A stretch of DNA of 64,000 bases, from NCBI GenBank assembly GCA_000231825.2, contig JH720299.1, positions 1,324,134-1,388,133 of the forward strand. Reading direction: 5' to 3'. Shown here one piece after another: positions 32,908 to 43,859 of the stretch. The DNA comes from Tetrahymena elliotti 4EA. Lineage: Eukaryota > Ciliophora > Oligohymenophorea > Hymenostomatida > Tetrahymenidae. The notes under the pieces are model-generated. The model made no database searches and was not told where the DNA came from. It saw only the letters and a program-made list of their open reading frames with translations. Position numbers and translations under genes: made by a program. Position 1 is the first letter of the stretch; each line of letters begins with the position of its first letter.

Positions 32908-35900
32908 TCAGGTAATAGATGGGCTTATATAAATTTGTCTTTTTCTATTAGATCTTTGGTAAGCTGAATTAATAAAATATTTAAAATTAAAAAATTAATT
33001 AGACTTCCTAAGTAAATTAATTACATCATTGAAACTAAAATTTAATGGTAACTTAATAGATCCTGCTCCATAATTTCTTAATATTCCACTTGTTTTATAG
33101 CTGTTGTTGAGGCTGAGTAGGCATAAAAGCATGGAACTTTAATATATTCTATTTTACTTAAGATCTATTTAGAGTTATTCAGCTAGTTAATCCTTTAATT
33201 ATTTTAGCTCGTAAAGAGGTCTATCTTCTAATTTAATCTTTTCATTTTCAGCTTCATCTTTATCAGATTCTTCATTACTGTTTGTAGATTGTGAGCTTTA
33301 AAATTTTTTGTTTTCTCCAAGTGCTCTTTTGAGGAGCTTTTAATAATTTTATGAATAAAAAATAATAAAAAGACAATTATAATTACAGTTATCTGATTGG
33401 TAGAACATTACAGCTATACTTTTAGCTATTCTATTTCTTCAAGTTAAGTTGAAATCAAAAATTTAAGTCTGTTCTTCTTTTCTTACTTTTCTAAAAACAC
33501 TTTATATTATTTAGACTCATAGAATGTATCATCAAACTTCAAAGGATAAATAGCTTCTTCAATCTAATCTATTTCTTTCTACAATTGCTAAATTTTTTAA
33601 TTTATCTTCTTCTAAATAGATGTCAATTTAAGTTATTTATCCTTAAATGATTGCATTTCTAATTTATTGTGCAGACTATGGTTGTCATCTTCATTTTTTA
33701 TAACCTAATCAGCTTTAATTAAAAATAAAATTCAGAGTGAATATAGTTAATTAAATTCAACAAAGAAGATTTGACATAAAATATCCAAAATATTACCTTT
33801 ATCCATCATGTCATTAATTTTACTTTTCATTTAAAAACTATTCTTTATTTAAATAATTATAGACTGATGATTATGTATTCTTTCTTGTAATATTTTCAAA
33901 CACTCATGATTCATCCTAACAAAATTTGCATTTCTATCTTATATATCTTTGGCTAAGTCTCTCTCATAATTTTCCATTTTAGTCAGATTCTAAAGCTGAG
34001 AATTAAATATCTAAAAAAAGAATAAATAAATAGATTTGACTCAATCTAAAAAATAATTTTTCTAGAGAAATTATTACATTTTGAAAATCAAATCCCTTAA
34101 ATTTTTACAAACAAATTTAAATTTATTTTTATTATTTAAAAATGAAAAATATTTTTTTCAAATTCCATTTCTTTGAATAAATATTTAAAATAAGTAGATA
34201 TGGACATGGATAGATCGGATCCATGGTTTTTTAAAATTAAAGCTCGATGAATTAATTTTTAAAAATGTATCGAGTACTCAAACATCATATAATTATAAAA
34301 ATTTATTTTTATTTCTTCAAAGTTAACTTACATTTAAAAGAATATTCAGTATTTATTTTTTTGATAAATAATATTTAAAATTAAAATAGGATTCTGCAAA
34401 ATTGATCACCTTATGTTATGTATTAAAAAAGATATTGTGGACTAATAACTAAATTTTTTAGTAAAACTCTTTATTATTGGGTACACGATATTTAAAAATA
34501 CCTGTCCATCTGTTAAAAAAAGTTTGTTTGTTTTGAAAATTAAAATTTTAGAGATCATTTCAAATGAAATGAAGGAATTTAAATTTTTTACTCTTTTTTT
34601 AATGAATTGATTTATTATACAAGCAAATAGGAATGTTCTTTTTTTTATTTATTCAATTTGATCTTTTTGCAAGAAAGTTCATACATGTAAAAATTTTTGT
34701 CATTCAATAATCAACACCCATTTTTTTAAATTGAAAATTTTTCTTAAGTTTAACTAACATCCTAATTGCCTTGACAAAAATCAAAAAGAGAGTGGGTGTT
34801 GATTAATAAGAATGTATATTATTCTAAAAATAATATGAAGCAAGTTTTTAATAAAGATAATTTTTATTTACATTAAGATTTTCTGCATTTGTGATTTTGT
34901 TTCTATAACAAATACTAATTATGTTGTTGATTCTGGCACATTGGGCTTGATTTTCATTTAATCTTTCTGTCATCTTTTCAATTCTCTCTTACATTTTTTA
35001 TAGGCTGTCTTTGCTTTCTTCAATTAAATTACTGCTTGGGTAGTTAGCATCTATTTTTTGGATCACTTTAAGCTGCTTAGCTGAGTTCATACTGTTTTTA
35101 ATTAATTTAGTATAAAGAAAATATGTTAGTTTTAATTTATTACTTTTCATAAACCAGAGAGTCATACTCTTTTTGCATGAGCTAGTTTTACTTTTAGAGA
35201 AACTCAAGCTCTTTATCAGTTGAAATGTTTAGTTATTCTTTCAACTTAGGAAGAATGATAATATCTTTATTTTCTGTTTGCTTAACAGTTGCAACAATAA
35301 CTTTGCTTATAGATTCTTATAAAGACTAAAGATTTGTCCTTTCAGGAGATTTGCTCTTGAAAAATGATTTAGTAGTAATAGATTTCTGATTTAAAAGAGA
35401 TTAATTTTAATTGTTTTTTTCTTATTAATCTGGGCTTTGTTCATTCTAAAGCATTGTATTTTTTTTCAATATTGGTAAAATCTTATTTGGTGTAGGAGGC
35501 TATTCTAAAATAGACCCAAGGTCATTTTCACTCTTTTATAATTTTTCAGTAGTCATTTAACTCTTAAAATTAAAATATTGAGCTGTTATTTACATTTAAT
35601 TTTTCTTTAAACTCTGCTGCCTTTTAAACTAAGATTCTTAATTTACATTTTTTTGTAGCAACTAAGAACTAAATGAAGAATCACTTTTTAATTCATTCTC
35701 AAAAATTGAAGTTTCCATGAAAATAACATTTTTATTTGAAGATTATGCTTGAGGCGATAAGCTTCTCCCTATTGTCTTTCCAAACTCTAAAGGATAAATA
35801 AATAAAATAAATATTTATCAAAGAAATTAAAAGTATATTTAAATTAAATAAATACATTGATAATTCGTTCTCAATTTTGAATTATTAAAAAAGCTTGAAG

Positions 35901-36393
35901 TTGTTGTTTGCAAGGGTGTTAAATTAGGTTCAGTTTAGATTTTTTATGAGTTGTTAGGAAATTAAACTACTTTGATAGAAAAATTTTCTTGAAGAGTTGT
36001 GTTCTTTGTTGAGAGAGAAGGTTAAGTTAAATTATTGTCACCATTCTGAGTTTGGTTTAAGAAAGTACTGTTTTAAGGAAATTAGGAGTTTTAATGATAA
36101 AAGCTTTATGACTAAGCTGAATTCTACAAAAATGTTTGTGTATTTTGAATCATAATTGTTTATTGTTTCTAAAAAATGCTTTTGCTATTTTACTAAACTT
36201 AAGAGCTTTTATAAAATGTGCTTGCTTGTGTTTTCTTTTATGAGCTGCAATTATCCAACATTTTTTGCTTCATATTCAAAATTACTTACAAAGCTTCATC
36301 TCTATATTTCTTTTCTAAATCATCAGCCTCAGCATTAAATTAATACTTACTAAATACACTCATTAAATCAGAATAGCTAATTTTATTATTCAT
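32908..36393 (-). CDS. Coiled-coil protein, six exons, unknown function
   Basis: Exons 35856-36393, 35144-35786, 34872-35091, 33797-34010, 33387-33712 and 32908-33336 join in phase at every junction. They give 789 residues from ATG 36393 (MNNKISYSDLMSVFSKYQF) to TGA 32908-32910. Introns are 69, 52, 861, 84 and 50 nt, all GT...AG. Residues 1-330 are Asn/Gln/Ser/Thr-rich. Residues about 370-640 have heptad-like coiled-coil segments, for example KELEFLQKQNQLMQKEY, DSLQKMQERIEKMTERL and LEEIEQLKVQLQ. An acidic stretch (SNEESDKDEAENEKIK) and a further helix follow. No catalytic motif or signal peptide is visible. It may be a structural or scaffold protein of cytoskeleton, basal bodies or cilia, as many long ciliate coiled coils are, but this is only a guess. 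Its start lies 170 bases downstream of the 3' end of the STAND-like gene on the same strand. Confidence 0.8.
34706..34807. repeat. Inverted repeat inside the 861-nt intron
   Basis: TAATCAACACCCA at 34708-34720 pairs exactly with TGGGTGTTGATTA at 34793-34805, with partial pairing beyond the core. It lies within the unusually long third intron of the coiled-coil gene. It could be a small inverted-repeat insertion or a structured intron element. Confidence 0.55.
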
Positions 36394-36563
36394 ACTTGCC
36401 TTTAATTTAAAAAAAAATCAAATAAATAAAATTGTCAAGAATTTCTTCATTCCCAAATTAAGCTTTTTAAAATCATACTTAATATCGTTATTTAATTTAA
36501 AGAAAAATGTAAGAAATACATCAATTCTTTCACAATAAATTCTTAAAATTATTGTTGATATCT

Positions 36564-39500
36564 TCATTTTATATTAAGAGATTACCAGAAAATTGGTTGA
36601 TTTTTTAGTAAATGTTTTAATAATTACTGAACTGTATCGAAATGATAATTTAATATCCTTATTGTTTAATTTTGATCAAGAATCAAGTTGATATGTAGGA
36701 TAACTGAATTATTTTTGAAGGTGATAATTTATGAATAGAATGATTATTAAACTTAAGAAATTACTATTGTGAAGTAAACCCAAAGCCATCTTTTATAGTA
36801 ATATTAGTTAGAATGAGATGGCTTCACAGACCGACTTGATGAGAACAAAGTTTTTGATGTTTCTTTTTTTGTTTGTTTTGAAGAGTAGTTTTTGAGAAGC
36901 TCTTTTATTAATTCAATAAGTTTTTTTATTCCTTAAATGTTATAGACTCTTGTTAATTCTGGTTATATGTATGATTCTATTTGGTCTGGAGTAATGTATC
37001 TACTGATTTTTTCTTTAGAATTATCACTCAACAACTCGAATGCTAAATTAAATAATTTTTATTTTGCAAGTTCTCTACTTTTTGGGATATCTACATTTAA
37101 TCCTTCCAGGCTGTAAGGCTCTGATTTTACATCAAAATCATTTTAATTCTCTTCATTATCACTAACAATTTTAAGTTTTTTCATTTCAACAAGCATACCT
37201 ATGTTATTAAAAAATTTTTTATTTGAATCAAATAAAATTTAATTTTAAAAAACTGTAAAAATTTTATTTAAAATAGATTCATTTCAATTAATTTCTTGAT
37301 TTTCATTAAATTTTTTTTAAAATTATTGATAAAATTTCATTTTATTCTATAAGGTCAAGTGAAAACTAATAATTAAAATGATAAACTTTGTAGAAATATG
37401 AAAAATGTTTTAATTTAATTAAAAAAATACCCAATTCTTCTAAAATGAAGTTGCCTTTAATAATAGGATGCCTAAATTCTGGAGTGTGATATGCCTCAAA
37501 TTCATTAAATTCTTTTTAAAATAATTTGAGTTAATTAATTTACATGATAGATTTTATTTACCATAAAAAAAGAGACTGATTTGAAAGAAGATTTTAAAAA
37601 GATCTTCATCACTAGGACTGTGCATGACTATATATTCTTCTATACTTCTTACATATTCTTATATTGGATCTAATCCATTTGCTTCTATTAATACCCAAAA
37701 TCTATAAATAGTGTATTTATTTTCATCATAACTATAATAAAGAATAAAGTTATCTATTTAAGCTAGATAATCTTTTAGTTTAAACCACATCTCACTTAAT
37801 TTAGCCTGATAAAATAACTCATGCATTCTTTTAATATTAAAATGCTATTTATGAAGAAATTTCATAATCAAACCACTATAAAAATTCTTTTGTTGAGAAT
37901 CTTATAAATTACAAATATACTCTCGAATGCAATCATAATATATTTTATAGTAGCCATCATTGTTTAAAAGAATAGGATAGAATATATTTATCATCTGCTA
38001 ACATATCAATTCATCAACTTCTGTCTATTTAAATTTAATAATTATTCATCAACTCATTATCACTGTAAAAACATGGAAAATAATATTATAAAGCTTAGAA
38101 TTTTCTTTTGTTAATACAACATCTTTTCCATTTAAAGTATTTTTTGAGGAAAATGGTGCTTGTACTTGTGTTTTCTTGAATAAAGTAAATTAGGCAAATA
38201 TAAATAGTATTAAATAAACTAAATAAAAAAATTTGTATGAAATAAACACTAATACCCTTGTGTTGTAAACAAATAAAATTTGTTTAATTTTAAGAATATT
38301 GATGAAAAAAACAGAAAAAATGAATTAAATATGAAAACAATTTAGTCATTTATTAATTTATGTTTGTGATGGGTGCGATTCGATTGAAAAATATTTATAA
38401 TGAAAACAAAAATAATTTTTTTTTTACACTTTCTGCTATTTCTTGGATAGTTAGACCTTTATTGGTAGCTTATAAAACTCCTAATATTTTCTTAATGGTT
38501 TCATAAGAAATATTAGGAGATATTTCAGGGATCCTGTTCATAATTGATTTAATGCAGAAATTAATAAATGACTGGGGTTGGTAAAACTCTATTTATTTAT
38601 ATATTAACAATTTAAAAATATTTTTGAATCCATTAAAAAATTTTGTGGAAAAAAAAAATTATTTAAAAAAGGTAAAGAAATAAATTTGATTTTGTAAAAT
38701 AAAATAACGAAATACGATTGCACATTGTAATGTCAATTTTTTCAAAATAAAGTTCAATTTTATCTACTCCTTCTTCAAAATTATTCAAGCCTTCAAGATT
38801 ATTTAAAAAAGCTGTTTTAAAAGCTGAAATACATGCGATATCATTTTTAATATTAGACTTTAATTTTTCATAAATTTTGTAAGACTCTTTAAATCTTTTG
38901 TGAGTATTTTCCATATCTTTCTAATCCTGCAGATTACCAATAGAATAAATGCATTAATCTACTTTAAGGATAGTTACACCTTAACTTTGGTAATTCTAAA
39001 CTAGATCATCATGTTAGCTTGAGCAGCTAATAATTACTTTGAATTATTTAGGAAATATCCTTTAAAATATAAGTTTGTATGAAAATCTTATTGAACCAAA
39101 AAAAAATTAATAATAAAAAAAGAATGAATTACTTTGGAAACCAAAGAAAAGTGTGAACAATTTTATTCTCACTGCCATCAATAAGAAAATCAATAGAGTC
39201 AATCACTAAGATAAATTTCATCTGATCATTTATCTCACTTATTTTTTTAAACTATAATTTAAAAATTATTTTTAAAACAAAATTACGATATCTTCTAGCT
39301 TGCAAGGTTTAGCCAGTAAGAAAAAAACATTCTTAATTTCTCTTCATCTGTTTAAATTCTTGTCTTCACATTAAATAAATTCTTAATTTTTTAATTAAAA
39401 ATGCTTATTCTATTAAAATTTGATAAAATTATTCATTTATTTTAAAAAAGGTTTACAAAACAGAATTAAATTAGTTCTAAACCCAAATATGTTGCATTAA

Positions 39501-40602
39501 AATCAATTAAATTTTTTTTAAAAATAAAAAATGATCATTCTATTTAAATTAGTAACTAAAATTCATTCATTCTAAAAATAGGTTTAAAAAACAGAATTAA
39601 ATTAAATGTGGTGCCTTAGAATAATTTAAACATTTTTTTCTATTTATAAAAAATGTTAATTCTATTAAAATGATTAAATACAATTCATTCATTCTTAAAA
39701 GAGGTTTTTTCACAGAATACAGAATGAAATTAATTCAAATAAGCTGTTTTCAAATAATTTAATAGTTTTTGTAAAATTTGAAATAAATAAAGAAAATATT
39801 TTATTTGACAAAAAACTATCAATTAATTTGAATAAGAAAGGATTTAATTTAAATCTCAATTGAAAAGATTGACCAAAGAGATGATTTATTCTTATTATTG
39901 ACCATATATTAGGAGAAAAATGTTGAGATAAAGTTAAAAAAATATAATTTTTTACTTTAATCTGAGAAATAATTTTAAAAATACAGTAACAATATTCATT
40001 TTCAATCTGATTTTTGATGCTAAAGTGAGAAATGAGAATATCTTTGTTAGGCTTTAATTTAAAACATTTATTCACTATTATTGTTAACTAATATTTACTT
40101 TTATGTCCTATTTTCGTCAAAATAATATGTTAACTTAAATAAAATATGACTATTTTTACTTTTTCTTCATGAAATTTTATCCAATGTGAGAGAAGAGTAG
40201 ATCCATGGTAAATATCTGGACAAACAACTGCTAGTGGTTTATTCTGATCATTCTAATAAATAAATTAAAATTTGAATGTTATTTCTACTATCAATCTAAG
40301 ATGATATATTTTTGAAATAAAATATTAAACAAACCAAAACTTTTACTTCGTCTTTTCGATTAAACCATTCTTCAATGTAAAGAATGTACTTTTCTATGTT
40401 TTTAACAGAACTATAATTAAATAAATAATATCTTTAATTATTTTATCCAAGGAGAACTATTTATTTATTTACACATTTTAGTGATATGTTTTTATTTGTG
40501 TAGATAAGCTTTTTTATATGTAAATGTGTTCAACTTAATATAAAATGAACAATTTTACTCAATAACTTAATGAAGAGATTCAATTTTTTCTTTTGAAAAC
40601 AT
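36564..40602 (-). CDS. STAND/NACHT-like P-loop NTPase (nephrocystin-3-like)
   Basis: Eleven exons join in phase to 738 residues: 40559-40602, 40347-40410, 40160-40252, 39956-40087, 39287-39381, 39133-39237, 38716-39059, 38428-38588, 37562-38024, 37431-37511 and 36564-37198. The start is MFSKEKIESLHQVIDSVKNI; the stop is TGA 36564-36566. The layout follows NACHT/NPHP3-type STAND ATPases. PLAVVCPDIYHGSTLLSHW sits where Walker A is expected but lacks the G-K-S/T lysine. KFILVIDSIDFLID is a good Walker B. FPKQFKVIISCSS matches the sensor-1 strand, and NKGLTIQEIAES a winged-helix-like element. The C-terminal part (LSEMWFKLKDYLAQIDNFIL, EYVRSIEEY, AYHTPEFRHPIIKG) resembles the helical region of ciliate relatives before TPRs, but no TPR array follows. 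Loss of the Walker A lysine suggests weak or no ATP hydrolysis. Such proteins usually act as regulated scaffolds. The acceptor at 40087 is one of several in-frame choices. Confidence 0.72.
39395..39720. repeat. Three tandem intronic repeats, about 125 nt each
   Basis: Within the 574-nt intron 39382-39955 of the STAND-like gene, a unit recurs at about 39395-39478, 39525-39605 and 39645-39720. Its core is aaaaatg-ttattctattaaaatt, then aaattcattcattct and a-aggttt-aaaacagaatt. Copies are about 85% alike by eye. It explains why this intron is much longer than the 49-nt and 72-nt introns beside it. Confidence 0.65.
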
Positions 40603-43376
40603 TTTATTATGTTGATTTTAAATATAATTGCAAAAATAGGTATATCTGTCAATTTTTGAAGTTGAATATCAATAACTTAATTATCTATTCAAATAATTTG
40701 TAGAATTATTATTTATTAATTAATCTAAAGATAATATCTACCTACAACCACAACCAACTATAAAATCTAATTAATATTCCAAAGACAAAAAATGTTTTAT
40801 ATAATTTTTTTAAACTATATTATGAAGTAAAATAAAGAAAAGAATCATTAGAAGACACTAGAAAAATTCAATATAAATATAAATTCACTTATTAAAATTT
40901 TTGTTTAAATCTTCAAATGCTTAAAATAGTAATACAATTCAATCTATTAACAAACTACAAATGAAATGAAATTTTTATATTTTTACTAAATATTTGAACA
41001 AAAAATTGATTGAGCTTTCGAGATAATCTAAAAATTTTGTCTATTTTATTTATAAATATTTAAAAATTGTTTAAAATATGATAGTAATTAATGACCCAAG
41101 CATGAAGAAGTTTTAAATTTATCATCAATTCTCTTCTTTCAGACAAAATTAGAATAGCTTTAGCTAATTATCAGCAGGCTTTTGGGCTATTAAATTTTTT
41201 AATACTTTTCATGATTATAGTCTTTCTTTTCCATACAAATGAATGTAATAAATTCTTATTTTATAATATTTTTTTTGATAAAATTAAATCTTACTTTGTA
41301 CTAATTTAAACTAATAAATTACTATTAATAAAAAATAATTGTTCATTTGTTTGTTTATGATTTATTTGGTTAGCAAGCAATACAATTTTTATTGTAAAGT
41401 TTAAAGTCTCTGAAAAAAATATTTTGAAGGTTTCAATTAATTTTTTATTTTTTTGTAATTTTTTATGATAGTGATGAGGATAAATTAAATTTTATAAAAT
41501 CTAGACTTTAATTTAAGTATTTAGAAAGATTTTTTAATTCTTTCTAATGGTATTAAATCATTAAAGTAATTAAATCATAAATAATAATTTTTTCAAACTT
41601 AATTTTTATATTTATCTTTTTATAGGCTCTTTTTGAATGTTAATATTTTATTTTTCAAGTAATTTGATCATATAGAGTAGCTTTTTCATAACTTAATTGT
41701 AGATTTAAATCTAAATAGGTATTTTTTTGAATGTTAATATTTTTTTGATTTATTTTGAATATATTTATTTAAATGGAAAGAAGGGGTAGGTTGGTTATTT
41801 TAGATCCATCAAATTGTAAAAAATTAAATTTAAAGATGAAAAGAATTTATTATATCTGATAAGATTGGTTGAGAAATCGACAAAAAAATTAATAATTTTT
41901 TATTTTGCCGAAAACTAATTATTGAAGAACTTGCTTTTCAATCTCTCAACAAACACTAATCCAAATTTAAAAACAAACAAGTAAAATATTTTTAAAAATT
42001 AAGAAATGAAATGCATGAAACAATAAGAAACAATAGTATCTGAATTTTATCTCTTTATTTACTACATTTTCTGTTTTAAAAGTGAATAAATCCAAAAAAT
42101 TTAATACATTTTTAACAAAAAATAAGTTAAATTTTATCTTCAATCCTGGACCTAACTGAGTTAAATGGCTAAATAAAATTAAAATTTTCTTTAAAAAATA
42201 ATAGAAACTTTTTTAGTTTTAAAGAAATAATTTTATAGATTGTCTTTCATAACATAAATTTTATTTATAAAGGACTAAATAACTTTATATTAAAATAATT
42301 ATAAAATGTAAATGTTGTAAATAAGTGTTTAAACTAAGTTTTTAGCAAAAACTTTTAATTTACAAGTAAATTGAATAAAATTAATAAAGTAAAAATAAAT
42401 AGCTTTTTAGATAAAACTAAAAGAAAAAAATAATTTTTTAAATGTGTTAGCAAGCTTAAAATAAAATGAAAAATAAATGCTTGAGATAAATTTGTTTATG
42501 ATGACTGACTAATTTAAAGTTTAAATTTTAGTTTAATTTCCAATAATAAATTGAAAAAATTTGTATCAGAATATAAAAATTCTTGCAGAATAATAAAAAA
42601 ATTAAGTTGTTTACTAACTGTATTTTTCAATATTTTATTTTAAATCTTAATGAATTAGGAAGATTATTTTTTCTTTTTTGCTTTTCTAGTTCTATTATCA
42701 ATCATCTAGATGTACATAAATAATAAGCTATATATAGAGATGCTTTATATTAATTATAGATAAAATTAGTTTAAAGTAGCATAGGGTAGGTTTGCTTTCT
42801 TCAGTTTTAAACAAAATTCTTTTTTGAAATATAATTCAAAATGATAATAGCCTTGCTAAAATGAAAATAAGTAGTTGAAATATAAGCAAGTTAGTCATAA
42901 GAAGAATTAAATATTTTGAAAAACTTTCGCATGAAGTAGAAGTGCAGTCTTTTATCGAGTGAAAGATTTTAAATTTAGTGAGTTTATTTGTTAGCTTGGA
43001 ATATTTATTTACAGGTGATTTTTTTGGATAAAAAAAATAAATAAATAGAAAGAGAGAATGAATGAATTTGTGTGAGAGATAGTGAGTGAGCGAGTTAATG
43101 TGTGTCTGATTTAATGAATATTGGATATATAAATTTGAAAGATACATAGAAGAAAAGGTTTGTTTGCTTGTATAGAATGGGAAAATGAATGAAATAATGA
43201 GGAATGGGATGGAAAAGAATATGAAAAATGAATGGAAATAAAGATTAAATATAAAAGAATATAAATTTTGTGTGGAAAGAGTTTTAAGAGTAGGTGAGAG
43301 TGGTTAAGCAGGCATAAACAAAATTAAACTAAAAACAAAAGTTAAATTAAATTAAAAAAAAAGAAAAAGAGATAAA
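40603..43376. other. Divergent intergenic region
   Basis: No gene was recognised in 2.8 kb. It lies between the start of the minus-strand STAND-like gene and the plus-strand eIF5A gene. A minus-strand ORF near 41140-41230 (MEKKDYNHEKYQK) has no support beyond being open. Just before eIF5A, 43030-43320 is unusually purine-rich with gaatgaat/gagtgag runs, probably the eIF5A promoter and 5' UTR. Confidence 0.5.
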
Positions 43377-43859
43377 ATGTCTGAAGAAGAAAATTTCCAA
43401 CAAGGTGACTCCGGCTCTTCCCACACCTACCCCATGCAAGCCGGTAACGTCAAGAAGAACGCTTACGCTATGCTTAGAGGTTTCCCTTGCAAGGTTATTG
43501 AAATGACCACCTCCAAGGCTGGTAAGCACGGTCACGCCAAGGCTACCATCGTCGGTACTGATATCTTCACCGGTAAGAAGTACGAAGATTCTTGCCCCAC
43601 TTCCCACAATATGGAAATTCCCTTTGTCAAGAAGAACGAATACTAATTGATTGATATCGCTGATGACGGTTATGTTACCCTTTTGCTCGATAACGGTGAA
43701 ACCAAGGAAGATCTTAAGCTTCCTGAAGACGAACCCGAAATGGTCGAAAAGTTAAGAGCTGACTTCTCTGCTGAAAAGGATATCCTCGTCTCCGTTATCT
43801 CTGCTATGGGTCAAGAAAAGATCATCTCCTACAGAGAAACCAGTGGTGCTAAGAGTTGA
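43377..43859 (+). CDS. eIF5A: Translation initiation factor 5A (eIF5A)
   Basis: A single exon of 160 residues (MSEEENFQQGDSGSSHTYPM...), the usual eIF5A length, ending at TGA 43857-43859. The hypusination site is TSKAGKHGHAKATIVGTDIF, with Lys50 in G-K-H-G-H-A-K, the lysine that deoxyhypusine synthase and hydroxylase convert to hypusine. The protein binds ribosomes in the cytoplasm and helps peptide bonds form at stalling motifs such as polyproline, and at termination. The in-frame TAA at 43644-43646 is Gln90 (NEYQLIDI, matching the conserved QLI block), direct proof of the ciliate code. Codon use is unlike the neighbours: many C-ending codons, AAG lysine, GGT/GGC glycine and only one TAA glutamine, as expected for a very highly expressed gene. 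Confidence 0.98.

Noticed and set aside
38080..38240. Minus-strand hydrophobic frame (FYLVYLILFIFAQF ... HVFT) considered as the first exon of a separate gene
   Set aside because: It has no ATG, and it falls inside a GTAAAA...AATAG intron (38025-38427) that joins the STAND-like exons in phase, so one gene explains the data better.
39710..40075. Minus-strand ORF of 121 residues as its own gene
   Set aside because: Its first part is an exon of the STAND-like gene (PNKDILISHFSIKNQ) and the rest is intron with tandem repeats.
41140..41230. Possible minus-strand exon starting MEKKDYNHEKYQK
   Set aside because: It has no splice partner in phase and no domain. The STAND-like gene already has a good start at 40602.
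42836..43147. Minus-strand ORF of 103 residues upstream of eIF5A
   Set aside because: The region is purine-rich on the plus strand with simple repeats; the peptide is low complexity and lies in the probable eIF5A promoter/leader.
43347..43607. Minus-strand ORF of 86 residues
   Set aside because: It lies antisense to eIF5A, whose identity and codon bias are clear.
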